Shown here: one piece after another, positions 44,512-54,039 of the stretch
Layout: each line of letters starts with the position of its first letter
How positions within the stretch are numbered: position 1 is the stretch's first letter
DNA from: an uncultured Alkaliphilus sp.
GTDB lineage: Bacteria > Bacillota > Clostridia > Peptostreptococcales > Natronincolaceae
NCBI GenBank assembly: GCA_938074565.1
Contig: CALJEQ010000030.1
Span: 1 to 64,000, forward strand
Reading direction: 5' to 3'
DNA: 64,000 nt
Made by a program: the position numbers and the translations under genes
Notes under the pieces: model-generated
The model's input: the letters and a program-made list of their open reading frames with translations, nothing else
Told to the model about the DNA's origin: nothing
The model's database searches: none

Positions 44512-46998
44512 TTGCAGTCAAATTATATCATGGCACAAGTAATCGTTAATCAAAATAGTTATCAAACTGATAAAATATTTGACTATATTGTCCCCACCCA
44601 TCTACAAAGGGATGTATGTAAAGGTATGAGGGTTTTAGTTCCCTTTGGAAAGGGAAATAAAAGATTAGAAGCCTACGTATTGAATATTGAGGAAAAAAGT
44701 ATTGATGGAGTAGGCTACAAAGAAGTTATAGAATCCATTGATTTTGAGCCAATATTATCAGATGAACAAATTAAATTAATTCTTTGGATGAAAAACAAGT
44801 ATCTGTGTAAGTACATAGAAGCTATCCACTGTCTTATTCCAACAGGAATCGTTCAAAAAGAATCTAAGGTCATTAATTTAATTGAAGTAAACTGGCGAGA
44901 ACAAATATCTTGTTTACAAAAAAAACAGTGGGCAGTACTGGAGTCTTTGGAAGCTTTTGGTGGATCACAACCCCTTGAAAATTTAGAAAAGAATGTTGAA
45001 TTTAAAGAAATCTATTCCACCATAAAAAATTTAGTGGAAGAAAAAATAATTGAAATAAAATATAATTTTTCTTCTAGGGTAAAGATTAAAACGGAAGAAT
45101 ATATAGAGTTATTGATTTCTTCTGAAAAATTTGAAGATGCTTTGTGTCAATTAAAAGGGGCTAAAAAACAAGCAGAAATTTTAAATCTATTAAATGAAAA
45201 GGGAAAATACCCAGTATCAGCTATAGTGAAGGAATTAAACACATCCCGTGCCCCCATAAAGGCATTAATTGAAAAGGGTTGGGTGGAATTATCGGAAGAA
45301 GTAGTTAATAGAGATCCTTTTATTCAGACAGAGGTAGAGAGTTTCCCAAAACTACAGCCATCTGAAGAACAACAAAAAATTATAGATGAAGTTGTCACCA
45401 ATATCCATGAGGGTACAACTGAAACCTATTTAATACATGGAATAACAGGCAGTGGTAAAACTGAAATTTATCTACGGTTGATAGAAGAAGTAATAGGACA
45501 AGGAAAGCAAGGGATTGTACTTGTTCCAGAAATATCTTTAACGCCCCAGACGGTAGAACGCTTTAGAGGGAGATTTGGGGACGGTATTGCCCTTCTTCAC
45601 AGCAGTCTTTCGGAAGGGGAAAGGTATGATGAATGGAGAAGAATTGCCAATGGTGAAGTAAACATTGTGATAGGGGCTCGTTCAGCGGTTTTTGCTCCTT
45701 TTAAAAACTTAGGTATTATTATAATTGATGAAGAACATGAATCTACTTATAAATCTGAACAAAATCCCAAGTATCATGCAGCTGAAATAGCCACTTATCG
45801 TAGTATAAATGAAAATGCTATTGTTTTATTAGGTTCGGCTACACCTTCTTTAGAAAGTTACTACAAGGCTGAAATAGGAGAAATTAAGTTAATGACCCTA
45901 ACTAAAAGGGCACAACAGTCTAAACTTCCTAATGTAGAAATTATAGATATGAAAAAAGAGTTAGATGAAGGCAATTCGGGGATATTAAGTAGACGTTTAA
46001 TCTCGTTAATTAATGAAAATTTAGATAAGAAAAAACAAACTATTTTATTTTTAAATAGGAGGGGTTTTTCAACCTTTATTTCTTGTAAAGGTTGTGGTCA
46101 TGTTGTTAAATGTCATCATTGTGATATTTCTATGACCCTTCACATGCCACAAAACCACTTGAAATGTCATTACTGTGGTGAAAAAAGCATCCCCCCCGCC
46201 ACTTGCCCCGAGTGTAGTAGCGAAACCATTAAGTTTATGGGGGCAGGAACACAAAAACTAGAAAAAATAATTAATGATATATTTCCTACTGCTGTAATTG
46301 CTCGACTAGACTTAGATTCCACCAGTCAAAAAGGCACCCATCAAAAAATCTTAGGCAGTTTTAAAAAAGGAGATATAGATATACTAATTGGTACTCAAAT
46401 GATCTCTAAAGGGTTAGACTTCCCAAATGTCACTTTGGTAGGGATTATTTCTGTAGATGCTACCCTAAACTTACCAGACTTTAGAGGGGCAGAAAAGACC
46501 TTTCAATTAGTTACGCAGGTTGCAGGAAGGGCTGGTAGAGGTTTGGATGAGGGACAGGTTGTTTTACAAACCTTTAGTCCAGAACACTATAGTATTAAAA
46601 CAGCTTCTCAACACAATTATAACGATTTCTATAAGGAAGAATTAACGATAAGAAGGGAATTTGAATATCCCCCCTTTACTAATTTAATTAGTATTAACTT
46701 TAGTGGAGGAAATGAAAAAGAAGTAGCAACATATGCTGAAAAAATGGCAGGTATGATTAGTTATGTATTAAAAGGTAAAGGTGTTACTCAACTAAATGAT
46801 GTTTTGCTAGGTCCTAATGAATCAATCATAACTAGAATTAATCAAAAATATCGTTTTCAGATTATCCTAAAAGACCAGCAAATAGAATATAACTTATTAA
46901 AAGGTATTGTAAAATACTTTTTTATACAACACAGGCAAAAATATGTGCCGAAATCAATTGTAGTTAGCATTGATACTAATCCCTATAATATGATGTAA
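44512..46998 (+). CDS. priA: Primosomal helicase PriA
   Basis: PriA restarts stalled replication forks. The 828 residues have the DNA-binding N-terminal domain, Walker A G313-SGKTE, the DEEH box D406-H409, GSATPS, eight zinc-binding cysteines ([13 protein letters not shown] and CHYCGE...CPEC, about 525-565) and the QVAGRAGRG motif VI. The start is TTG 44512 behind AGGAGGTGAGG; an in-frame ATG six codons later is possible. It heads priA-def-fmt. Confidence 0.96.
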   Translation: MQSNYIMAQVIVNQNSYQTDKIFDYIVPTHLQRDVCKGMRVLVPFGKGNKRLEAYVLNIEEKSIDGVGYKEVIESIDFEPILSDEQIKLILWMKNKYLCKYIEAIHCLIPTGIVQKESKVINLIEVNWREQISCLQKKQWAVLESLEAFGGSQPLENLEKNVEFKEIYSTIKNLVEEKIIEIKYNFSSRVKIKTEEYIELLISSEKFEDALCQLKGAKKQAEILNLLNEKGKYPVSAIVKELNTSRAPIKALIEKGWVELSEEVVNRDPFIQTEVESFPKLQPSEEQQKIIDEVVTNIHEGTTETYLIHGITGSGKTEIYLRLIEEVIGQGKQGIVLVPEISLTPQTVERFRGRFGDGIALLHSSLSEGERYDEWRRIANGEVNIVIGARSAVFAPFKNLGIIIIDEEHESTYKSEQNPKYHAAEIATYRSINENAIVLLGSATPSLESYYKAEIGEIKLMTLTKRAQQSKLPNVEIIDMKKELDEGNSGILSRRLISLINENLDKKKQTILFLNRRGFSTFISCKGCGHVVKCHHCDISMTLHMPQNHLKCHYCGEKSIPPATCPECSSETIKFMGAGTQKLEKIINDIFPTAVIARLDLDSTSQKGTHQKILGSFKKGDIDILIGTQMISKGLDFPNVTLVGIISVDATLNLPDFRGAEKTFQLVTQVAGRAGRGLDEGQVVLQTFSPEHYSIKTASQHNYNDFYKEELTIRREFEYPPFTNLISINFSGGNEKEVATYAEKMAGMISYVLKGKGVTQLNDVLLGPNESIITRINQKYRFQIILKDQQIEYNLLKGIVKYFFIQHRQKYVPKSIVVSIDTNPYNMM

Positions 46999-47014
46999 CA
47001 AGGAGGAAAATAAA

Positions 47015-47455
47015 GTGGCAATTAGAATAATTAGAAAAGAAGATGATCCTGTTTTACGTAAAAAAGCTAAAGTAGTTGACAAAATTGATGAGAAAATACA
47101 TACTTTGTTGGATGATATGGTGGACACCATGTATGACGCAGACGGTGTAGGTTTAGCGGCACCACAAATTGGCATACTAAAACGTATAATAGTAATTGAT
47201 ATTGGAGATGAATTAATAGAATTAATTAACCCTGAAATGATTGAAGAAAAAGGAAAACAAACTGGCGCTGAGGGGTGTTTAAGTATACCAGGGGTAACTG
47301 GAGATGTAACTAGACCTCAAGTTGTTACGGTTAAAGGGTTAGATCGAAATGGAAAAGATATTGTAATTGAAGGAAAAGACCTACTGGCAAGGGCGTTATG
47401 TCACGAATTAGATCACTTAAATGGTGTTTTATTTACAGATAAAATAGAAGATTAG
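47015..47455 (+). CDS. def: Peptide deformylase
   Basis: Removes the formyl group from new proteins. The 146-residue enzyme has the three family motifs: [10 protein letters not shown] (44-53), EGCLSIPG with zinc ligand C88 and HELDH with zinc ligands H130 and H134 and catalytic E131. It starts with GTG behind AAGGAGG. Its position next to fmt matches its role in N-formylmethionine processing. Confidence 0.97.
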   Translation: MAIRIIRKEDDPVLRKKAKVVDKIDEKIHTLLDDMVDTMYDADGVGLAAPQIGILKRIIVIDIGDELIELINPEMIEEKGKQTGAEGCLSIPGVTGDVTRPQVVTVKGLDRNGKDIVIEGKDLLARALCHELDHLNGVLFTDKIED

Positions 47456-47470
47456 AGTAGAGGTGTATTA

Positions 47471-48415
47471 ATGAGAATAATATTTATGGGAACGCCAGAC
47501 TTTGCTGTTCCGTGCCTAGAAAAATTAATTGAAGAAAAACATGAAATTATTGCAGTTTTCACTCAACCCGATAAACCAAAGGGGCGAGGGAATAAAATGA
47601 ATATGCCTCCAGTGAAGGAATTGGCTTTAGAGAAGGATATTCCAGTTTACCAACCAACTAAGGTAAAGAATACTGAAACTGTAGAGTTAATAAAGTCCAT
47701 GAATCCTGAAATTATTATTGTTGTGGCCTATGGTCATCTATTATCAAAAGAGATTTTGGATATACCTCCCTTTGGTTGTGTTAATGTACATGCTTCCTTG
47801 TTACCAAACTATCGGGGGGCAGCACCAATTAATTGGGCAATAATCAAGGGTGAAAAAGTTACAGGAAATACCACCATGTATATGGATGTGGGGATGGATA
47901 CAGGAGACATGATTTTAAAAGAAGAATTAGCAATAGGAGAAGATGAAACAACAGGAGAACTACATGATCGTTTATCGGTGATGGGGGCAGAATTATTAAT
48001 TAAAACCATCAATCAAATTGAAAAAGGTGAAGTAGAAAGACAAAAGCAAGATGAAGAAAAAGCTACTTATGCACCTATTATGAATAAAGAACTTGGAAAT
48101 ATTGATTGGAATAAAACGGCAATAGAGATTAAAAACTTAATACGTGGTACAAATCCGTGGCCTTCAGCTTTTACTTCTTATGAAGGAAAAGTAATGAAAA
48201 TTTGGAAAAGTCGTGTTGAAAAAACAGATAAATCCATTAATCCAGGTAAGGTAATTAAAGTAACTAAAGAAGAGGTATTTGTAGGGACTAGTAAGGACAT
48301 GCTAGTAATACAAGAGCTACAATTTAGTGGTGGAAAACGTCTGTCAGTTAAAGATTTTCTAGTGGGAAACAACATTGAAGAAGATGTTTTTTTAGGAGAG
48401 GGTTATCATATTTAA
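47471..48415 (+). CDS. fmt: Methionyl-tRNA formyltransferase
   Basis: Fmt formylates initiator Met-tRNA using 10-formyl-tetrahydrofolate. The 314 residues have the start MRIIFMGTPDFAVPCLEKL, TQPDKPKGRGNKM, the catalytic NVHASLLPNYRGAAPINWAI with His, DVGMDTGDM, and a C-terminal OB-like domain from about 205. It follows def closely with GTAGAGGTG upstream. Confidence 0.97.
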   Translation: MRIIFMGTPDFAVPCLEKLIEEKHEIIAVFTQPDKPKGRGNKMNMPPVKELALEKDIPVYQPTKVKNTETVELIKSMNPEIIIVVAYGHLLSKEILDIPPFGCVNVHASLLPNYRGAAPINWAIIKGEKVTGNTTMYMDVGMDTGDMILKEELAIGEDETTGELHDRLSVMGAELLIKTINQIEKGEVERQKQDEEKATYAPIMNKELGNIDWNKTAIEIKNLIRGTNPWPSAFTSYEGKVMKIWKSRVEKTDKSINPGKVIKVTKEEVFVGTSKDMLVIQELQFSGGKRLSVKDFLVGNNIEEDVFLGEGYHI

Positions 48416-48458
48416 TCATTCACTTGAGGAAGATAAAACTGAAAAGAAGTTTTTATAT

Positions 48459-49178
48459 ATGCTTTTTACTACACTAGGGTTAATTACTGTTTTAATGGGT
48501 ATATTAATAATTATTTCCCTACAAGATCAATTAAATGTTTTTAGGATTGTTGTTTTAGGACTTTTATTAATACTATTTGTTTTAGGGTTACTATTATTAG
48601 TAACTATTCTTTCAATTGTCATGTTATGGTACAATAAAAAGATACCAAAGTTTTTGATGAATATTGTATCAGTAAGTATTCCTTTATTTTTTCCATTATT
48701 GGTGATGGTGGGTAAGGGACTAAAAATAGAAAAAAATGTTGTAAGAAGGGCGTATACCCTTATTAGCAATAAATTAATTTTAGCAAAAAAATATAGTCTA
48801 AAGGGCGAAAATATATTAATTTTAACTCCCCATTGTATTCAAAAAGCCTTTTGTCCCCATAAAATCACCTATGATGTTGAAAATTGTAAAAGATGTGGTT
48901 TATGCCATATAGAAAATCTTTTGAATTTAAAAGATAAGTATGGAATACAATTTAAAGTAGTGACAGGAGGAACTTTGGCAAGAAAATTAATTTTAGATAT
49001 AAAACCCAAAGCAATTATTGCCATTGCCTGTGAAAGGGATTTAGTCAGTGGATTAATGGATGTAAAGAAAATTCCTGTTATAGCTGTTATTAATCATAGA
49101 CCAGAAGGCCCTTGCATTAATACACAGGTTGATTTACAGGAAGTAGAAAAGGCGATATGTCATTTTTTAAAGGAGTGA
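48459..49178 (+). CDS. DUF116 family membrane/metal-binding protein
   Basis: A 239-residue protein: two membrane segments in the first 85 residues and a cytoplasmic DUF116 domain. The domain has cysteine motifs suited to metal binding (HCIQKAFCPHKITYDVENCK, then RCGLCHIENLL), AIIAIACERDL and a late C in EGPCINTQVDL. Function is not established; the family is often next to fmt and yugP in Clostridia, as here. The frame is open upstream into fmt without a usual start codon; ATG 48459 has GAAAAGAAG before it. Confidence 0.82.
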   Translation: MLFTTLGLITVLMGILIIISLQDQLNVFRIVVLGLLLILFVLGLLLLVTILSIVMLWYNKKIPKFLMNIVSVSIPLFFPLLVMVGKGLKIEKNVVRRAYTLISNKLILAKKYSLKGENILILTPHCIQKAFCPHKITYDVENCKRCGLCHIENLLNLKDKYGIQFKVVTGGTLARKLILDIKPKAIIAIACERDLVSGLMDVKKIPVIAVINHRPEGPCINTQVDLQEVEKAICHFLKE

Positions 49179-49182
49179 TTAT

Positions 49183-49878
49183 ATGTTTTATCCATTTGGT
49201 TTTGGCTTTGATTCAACTTTTATGTACTTAATACCTGCTATAATATTTGCAATGTATGCTCAAGGTAAGGTAAAGTCAGCTTTTAATAAATATTTAAGGG
49301 TACCCACTAGAAAAGGTTATACTGGTTATGATGTGGCTAGAACTATGTTAGATAGAAACGGTTTAAGGGATGTACCAGTGGAACAGGTTGCTGGTCACTT
49401 ATCAGATCATTATGACCCAAGAAAAAGAACCCTTAGGTTATCTAGAGATGTGTACAGTAGTAGTTCTGTTGCTTCTGTCAGTGTTGCAGCCCATGAAGTA
49501 GGCCATGCAATTCAACATGCCAATGGATATATTCCATTGACTTTAAGAAACACTATTGTTCCTGTAGCTAATTTTGGATCAAGGGCAGCTTGGTTTTTTG
49601 TTATAGGTGGTTTTTTCCTACAAGACTTAAGAATTATTGATATAGGTATACTTCTTTATTCTGCTGCTGTAGTTTTCACTGTTATTACATTACCAGTAGA
49701 ATTTAATGCCAGCAGTAGAGCAATGAAACTATTGGATGAATATGGATTTATTACCCAAGAGGAGTATTCTCCAGCTAAAAAAGTATTAAATGCCGCTGCA
49801 TTAACCTATGTGGCAGCTATGGCAACTGCTTTAGCTCAACTATTTAGGTTGATTGCAATTAGGAATAGAAGACGGTAA
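49183..49878 (+). CDS. yugP: Zinc metallopeptidase YugP family
   Basis: A 231-residue membrane-bound peptidase with the zinc motif H104-EVGH108 (AAHEVGHAIQHANGY), several membrane segments, and the family segment LPVEFNASSRAMKLLDEYG. Substrates are unknown. It starts four bases after the DUF116 gene and ends the priA-yugP run; in many relatives rsmB follows closely, but here nearly 10 kb intervene. A terminator follows. Confidence 0.92.
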   Translation: MFYPFGFGFDSTFMYLIPAIIFAMYAQGKVKSAFNKYLRVPTRKGYTGYDVARTMLDRNGLRDVPVEQVAGHLSDHYDPRKRTLRLSRDVYSSSSVASVSVAAHEVGHAIQHANGYIPLTLRNTIVPVANFGSRAAWFFVIGGFFLQDLRIIDIGILLYSAAVVFTVITLPVEFNASSRAMKLLDEYGFITQEEYSPAKKVLNAAALTYVAAMATALAQLFRLIAIRNRRR

Positions 49879-49890
49879 GTAAGGCGTTAC

Positions 49891-49932
49891 AAGACTCAAA
49901 TATTGGTGAAAACTGGTATTTGGGTCTTTTTG
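49891..49932 (+). terminator. Terminator after yugP
   Basis: An AAGACTCAAATA/TATTTGGGTCTT stem (one G.T pair) followed by TTTTT; a smaller AATAAAT/ATTTATT dyad (50027-50056) lies further on with no clear promoter. Confidence 0.82.
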
Positions 49933-50160
49933 ATTGAGTTTTTTTGATATTTAAGTATTGGTTGCCTACAAATAAGGACTACAATCCTATTTTTGACAAT
50001 TAATACTAATTTATGGTTTCGACAGCAATAAATGACAAAATTTTCAGATTTATTGTGATATACTTAACATGTAGTTTATAGAAGTCTTTTAATGTTTTAT
50101 TAAAATACTATTATACAACTACATCTTATCAGAAAAAAATGAAAAATGGGAGGTCAGTTT

Positions 50161-51777
50161 ATGAGAAAAATTCTAGAAAACAGTAGGTATTTACATTTTG
50201 TATTAACGGCTGTACTAATGTTTGGATTATTTTGCACAAATGTAAACTTTGCTCAAGCCAGTGAATCAACAGATGCTGTAGTTGTGTCCATCGATTTAAA
50301 CAATAAACTGGAGAATGATAACATAATATCTTACAAAGTTGATCATGAAGGAAATATTTATGGTCCAGAAGATTTTACAATTGATAATGAAGACATTTAC
50401 TTATTAGATTCATCAGATAATAAGGTTATAAAATTTACTAATGGCAAAGCTACATATAAGAAACTTAAAAACAAAGCAGTGAAGATTGCCAGTAAGGATA
50501 AAAACTTATTTACTTTGAATAATGATTTAAGTATTACAAAATATGATGAATTGGGAAATGATTACACTTATGATTTAGACAAAAATATTTTTAATGAAGC
50601 CATAGTAGATTTTCGAGCAATTGACAAATATATTTATATCACTACTACAGAAGGTAATAGTGGAAAAACTTATAAATTAAATCTACAAAACAATAGTGAT
50701 ATTGCAGAGACTATGGAAAGTTTTGAAGGTAGAATATTTGATGAAAACACTACTTATAAAACTGAGTTAAAACATGAAAAAGGAAAGAGTGTTGGTCGAA
50801 GTGGTAAAATAACTATAGTAGATATTAAAACAGGTGCTGAAAAGGTTATTCCTTTAACATCGAAGTATTGGCTAATTGGAGCAGAATATTTAGGTGTTGA
50901 TAGTAAAGGAAATTATAGAATTAAACTATACGAGATGCTTACAAAAGAAGATTTTACTGTAGAGGTTGAAGAAACAATTAGAATAGTAAAACCTAATGGA
51001 AGTTTAATAGGAATAAAATCTAAAGAAAAACAAAAGAAATATATTTCTAATCAAAATAGGGTTTTTGGAAATGATTTATATGAACTTAAAAACTTAGAAA
51101 ATTCTGTGGAAATCATTAAAGTATCTTCTCCTGATGAAAAAAGCGTAGAAAAATTTACTTCTAAGTTAAAAAATATTGTTGAGCCTTCAGAAGAAATAGT
51201 AAACCCACCGTTTCAAACTGCATCAACAATAACCAGAAGTACAATAATGAGTAATGCTATGAGTTATCATGCATCTTTTAAATGGTCTTGCACCAGTGCA
51301 AATCTAGCAGCTATGACTAATTGGACTAAACCACGCTATGTAGGTTCAGCTGGTAGCTATCAACAGATGCCATATTGTTGGGGCGGATTTAGCTCTCCAT
51401 CTCAATACAATACAGGATTAAGCAACGGAGGTAGAGTTGGTAATATTTATACAGGAACAGGGGCGTATGTTAGCAATACTTATGGAGTTGATTGTTCTGG
51501 TTATGTATCAAGGGCTTGGGGATTAACAAGCAAATATGGAACTTCAACCATTATGAATGTAGCCACAAAAATTAATGCATCTAATTTAATGCAGGGTGAT
51601 GCACTTAATAAAAGTGGGTCCCATATAGTATTATTTTCAAAATATGATACAAGTGGAAATTATGTACTTTATGAAGCAACAACTTGGAATAGTTATGATA
51701 GGGTAGCACTTACTACACGTACAGTTAGTAGTATATCAGAGTATGTACCTATCAAATACAATAATGTAAGTAATTAA
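50161..51777 (+). CDS. Exported NlpC/P60-like cell wall hydrolase with beta-propeller-like N-terminus
   Basis: A 538-residue exported protein. A signal peptide (YLHFVLTAVLMFGLFCTNVN, then FAQA) precedes about 330 residues with repeated beta-strand patterns (IYLLDSSDNKVIKFTNG, LFTLNNDLSITKYDE) like a propeller. The C-terminal domain (about 375-535) has YCWGGFSSPSQYNTGL, catalytic C445 in GVDCSGYVSRAWGL and H488 in KSGSHIVLFSKYD. These fit a Cys/His peptidoglycan hydrolase of NlpC/P60 type, though the third residue is not certain. ATG 50161 with GGGAGG. It is followed by a lipoprotein gene. Confidence 0.75.
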   Translation: MRKILENSRYLHFVLTAVLMFGLFCTNVNFAQASESTDAVVVSIDLNNKLENDNIISYKVDHEGNIYGPEDFTIDNEDIYLLDSSDNKVIKFTNGKATYKKLKNKAVKIASKDKNLFTLNNDLSITKYDELGNDYTYDLDKNIFNEAIVDFRAIDKYIYITTTEGNSGKTYKLNLQNNSDIAETMESFEGRIFDENTTYKTELKHEKGKSVGRSGKITIVDIKTGAEKVIPLTSKYWLIGAEYLGVDSKGNYRIKLYEMLTKEDFTVEVEETIRIVKPNGSLIGIKSKEKQKKYISNQNRVFGNDLYELKNLENSVEIIKVSSPDEKSVEKFTSKLKNIVEPSEEIVNPPFQTASTITRSTIMSNAMSYHASFKWSCTSANLAAMTNWTKPRYVGSAGSYQQMPYCWGGFSSPSQYNTGLSNGGRVGNIYTGTGAYVSNTYGVDCSGYVSRAWGLTSKYGTSTIMNVATKINASNLMQGDALNKSGSHIVLFSKYDTSGNYVLYEATTWNSYDRVALTTRTVSSISEYVPIKYNNVSN

Positions 51778-51814
51778 AATTAGTTAATAATATAGTAAAG
51801 AGGTGTTCATTTAA

Positions 51815-52411
51815 ATGAAATCTAAAATAATTCTTTTATTCTGCTTAATGCTTTTTTTAATAGGTTGCAGTACATCTAATACTCAAAGTAAAAACGGTAA
51901 AGAAGATTTTAATAAGGACATTAATCGTATTTCAAGTTATCAGGGTAAGGTTGGAATAGTAACGAAGGATACTGTATTAAAGAAACCTTATTATATAACA
52001 GTCGATGAAAATAATAAACACGCCTATGAAGAAATAAACTTTGAGTATAAAATTGAAAAAAATGATGTAGTGCTATTTATTGAAGAAGAGAATGAGTACT
52101 ATAGAGTAACACTAGCCCATGGAGAGACACCAAGACCTATAGGTTACATTGCCAAAGATATATTAAGCTTCGATACTAATCTTTTTAAAAATGCCAACCA
52201 AGGGCAAATTAATGAAGCAATGTCGTATGAAAGTAAAAATGGCAAAGAGATGGGTTTGAGAAGTGGTATAGGTATTGTAAAGAAAAGGGAAGATGATTGG
52301 GTTTTGTTTGAATTACCTGGTGGAGAAGATAGCTTTTGGATAAAAAGCGAATCTATAAATTTTGATTTTAATACAGAGATAATAGATTTATCTAGTGAAG
52401 TGGGGAATTAA
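51815..52411 (+). CDS. Lipoprotein with SH3-like segments, unknown function
   Basis: A 198-residue protein with a lipoprotein signal (IILLFCLMLFLIGCS; lipidated Cys18). The rest contains two beta-rich stretches that could be SH3-like (GKVGIVTKDTVLKKPYYITV and YRVTLAHGETPRPIGYIAKD; then GIGIVKKREDDWVLFELPGG). It lies 37 bases after the NlpC/P60-like gene, with AAAGAGGTG upstream, so a shared role at the cell wall is inferred. No family is recognised. Confidence 0.7.
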   Translation: MKSKIILLFCLMLFLIGCSTSNTQSKNGKEDFNKDINRISSYQGKVGIVTKDTVLKKPYYITVDENNKHAYEEINFEYKIEKNDVVLFIEEENEYYRVTLAHGETPRPIGYIAKDILSFDTNLFKNANQGQINEAMSYESKNGKEMGLRSGIGIVKKREDDWVLFELPGGEDSFWIKSESINFDFNTEIIDLSSEVGN

Positions 52412-52515
52412 AGGTAATAAAAAAGGGAATGTAAGTTATGATTTAACTTAATAGGGCAGAAGCTGAAAATATTATAATTAATATGACAGGGAAAAATCAA
52501 ATAAACTAGACTAAG

Positions 52516-52557
52516 ACTAAATAAATAGACACTCCATTGAGTGTCTATTTATTTAGT
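52516..52557. terminator. Bidirectional 19-bp hairpin
   Basis: A perfect 19-bp stem with a CATT loop. It contains the last codons of the minus-strand gene at 52545-52796 and lies downstream of the plus-strand lipoprotein, so it can serve both. Confidence 0.75.
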
Positions 52558-52796
52558 TTATTACTTATTTCATCTAACTTTCTAATGATTATCCAGTTTT
52601 GCTCTACAATATGACCTAAGTGCTTATTTCTAGCTAGCTCGCCTACATTTATGTAACCTGTTAAGTCTTTTACTATCTTATGAATAGCTTCTATGTCTTT
52701 TTCGTTTAAATTGTCTATTCCATGTTGTTCCATGTATTTTTGTATTTCCTGTTGTTTCTTTACTTCTTTACTTTCTTTACTCTCAAATAAAGACAT
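52545..52796 (-). CDS. Small soluble helical protein, unknown function
   Basis: An 83-residue protein starting MSLFESKESKEVKKQQEIQ, with YMEQHGIDNLNEKDIEAIHK and VGELARNKHLGHIVEQNWII, predicted helical and soluble. No family is recognised. AGGGGTG lies before the ATG. Its stop codon lies inside the terminator stem, so translation and termination overlap. It is the only minus-strand gene in the island. Confidence 0.65.
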   Translation of the reverse strand: MSLFESKESKEVKKQQEIQKYMEQHGIDNLNEKDIEAIHKIVKDLTGYINVGELARNKHLGHIVEQNWIIIRKLDEISNKLNK

Positions 52797-52998
52797 CTAA
52801 ACACCCCTTAATTTATTTTTATATAATTATCCCATAATTCAGTAAAAATTTCTACTTAAAAGGTGCAATACAACAAAGGGGTCTTACTAACCAATATAAT
52901 ATTAATAAAAAACCCATCTATACATTTAAAATTATTAATAAAAGTTAATGATAAGGTCTAAACTAATATATAGTAAATGATGAAGTGGGGCGTAATAA

Positions 52999-53697
52999 AT
53001 GAAAAAAAACCGACTAAATAATAAGTTTGTTTGTATAATAGCAGGGATAGTTATAGTCATATTAGCTTTTTTAGCATGGAAGTATGAAGTGTGGAAGTTA
53101 ATATCCATTGGTTATTTAAGAAGATTTACAGGTAGAATTCGTGGTTTAGGATACTTAGGCATATTTCTTTATCTTTTAAGTTTTGTATTAGGAACAATGT
53201 TATTTTTACCTAGTCTACCCTTTATACTTTTAGGGGGCATTACCTATGGAACAGTGTTAGGAATTATCTTTGCTTCTATTGGAGACTTGTTAGGTGCAAC
53301 AATGGCATTTTTAGTTGCTAGATATATAATGAGAGATAGGATAGAAAAAATATTAAATAAAAACAAGACTTTCCATGAAATCAACGAGGGAGTGAAACAT
53401 GATGGATGGCGTATTGTTGTTTTAACTAGGATGGTACCGGTTATCCCCCATTGGTTACAAAACTACGCTTATGGTATAACAGAAATTTCATTTAAAATTT
53501 ACGCATTAGTATCTTTACTATGTATTGTTCCTGCAACAGTGGTATGGATAATTGCTATAAATACAGTGGGTCGAGGTGAAGGTGATGCAAAAAAAACAAT
53601 GATATATCTTGCTATTACAGCAGTGGTTATTGTTGTAATTTCCTATCTGCCTAAACTGTTATATAAAAATAAAATATTAGGAAATAAGAGGAATTAA
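52999..53697 (+). CDS. TVP38/TMEM64 (DedA-like, SNARE-associated) membrane protein
   Basis: A 232-residue membrane protein with the conserved core LGTMLFLPSLPFILLGGITY, GTVLGIIFASIGDLLGATMA, FLVARYIMRD and RMVPVIPHWLQNYAYGITEISF. The family includes lipid scramblase-like proteins involved in moving phospholipid or carrier lipids, but no specific function is known here. GTGGGG-like sequence precedes the ATG. Confidence 0.88.
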   Translation: MKKNRLNNKFVCIIAGIVIVILAFLAWKYEVWKLISIGYLRRFTGRIRGLGYLGIFLYLLSFVLGTMLFLPSLPFILLGGITYGTVLGIIFASIGDLLGATMAFLVARYIMRDRIEKILNKNKTFHEINEGVKHDGWRIVVLTRMVPVIPHWLQNYAYGITEISFKIYALVSLLCIVPATVVWIIAINTVGRGEGDAKKTMIYLAITAVVIVVISYLPKLLYKNKILGNKRN

Positions 53698-53805
53698 AGT
53701 TTAATGCAAAGTTTTAAAATATTTTTATAACAGTAGTATGACAGCAGAAGTATTTTAATAACCTAAAACAAGCATGAAAATCCTCCACAATTAAATAAAC
53801 AATTA

Positions 53806-53906
53806 TTGCATATAAACCTATAAATGGATATAATAAGTTAAATAGGATTATTAAAGCAAACTACTGTAAATAATGCGACATGGGTAAAAACCTATGCCGC
53901 ATTTTC
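53806..53906 (+). promoter_or_regulatory. Candidate promoter and short terminated leader/sRNA ahead of the transketolase operon
   Basis: TTGCAT at 53806-53811 and TATAAT at 53829-53834 are spaced by 17 bases. About 40 bases later a terminator hairpin (AATGCG.CATGGGT with ACCTATG.CGCATT, 53872-53906) ends in TTTTCC. A transcript of about 65 bases would result, either a small RNA or an attenuator before the gene at 54040. No known riboswitch is recognised. Confidence 0.4.
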
Positions 53907-54039
53907 CTAATTTCAGATATTAGTAGTTCATCTAATGTTAAAGCTAGTTTTCATTAAATTACAACTTGTTTTTTAGTAGATTTAATAAGCCTTTTGTAAA
54001 AAGGTTAAAACAATATGTATTAATATAGGAGTGAAATCA

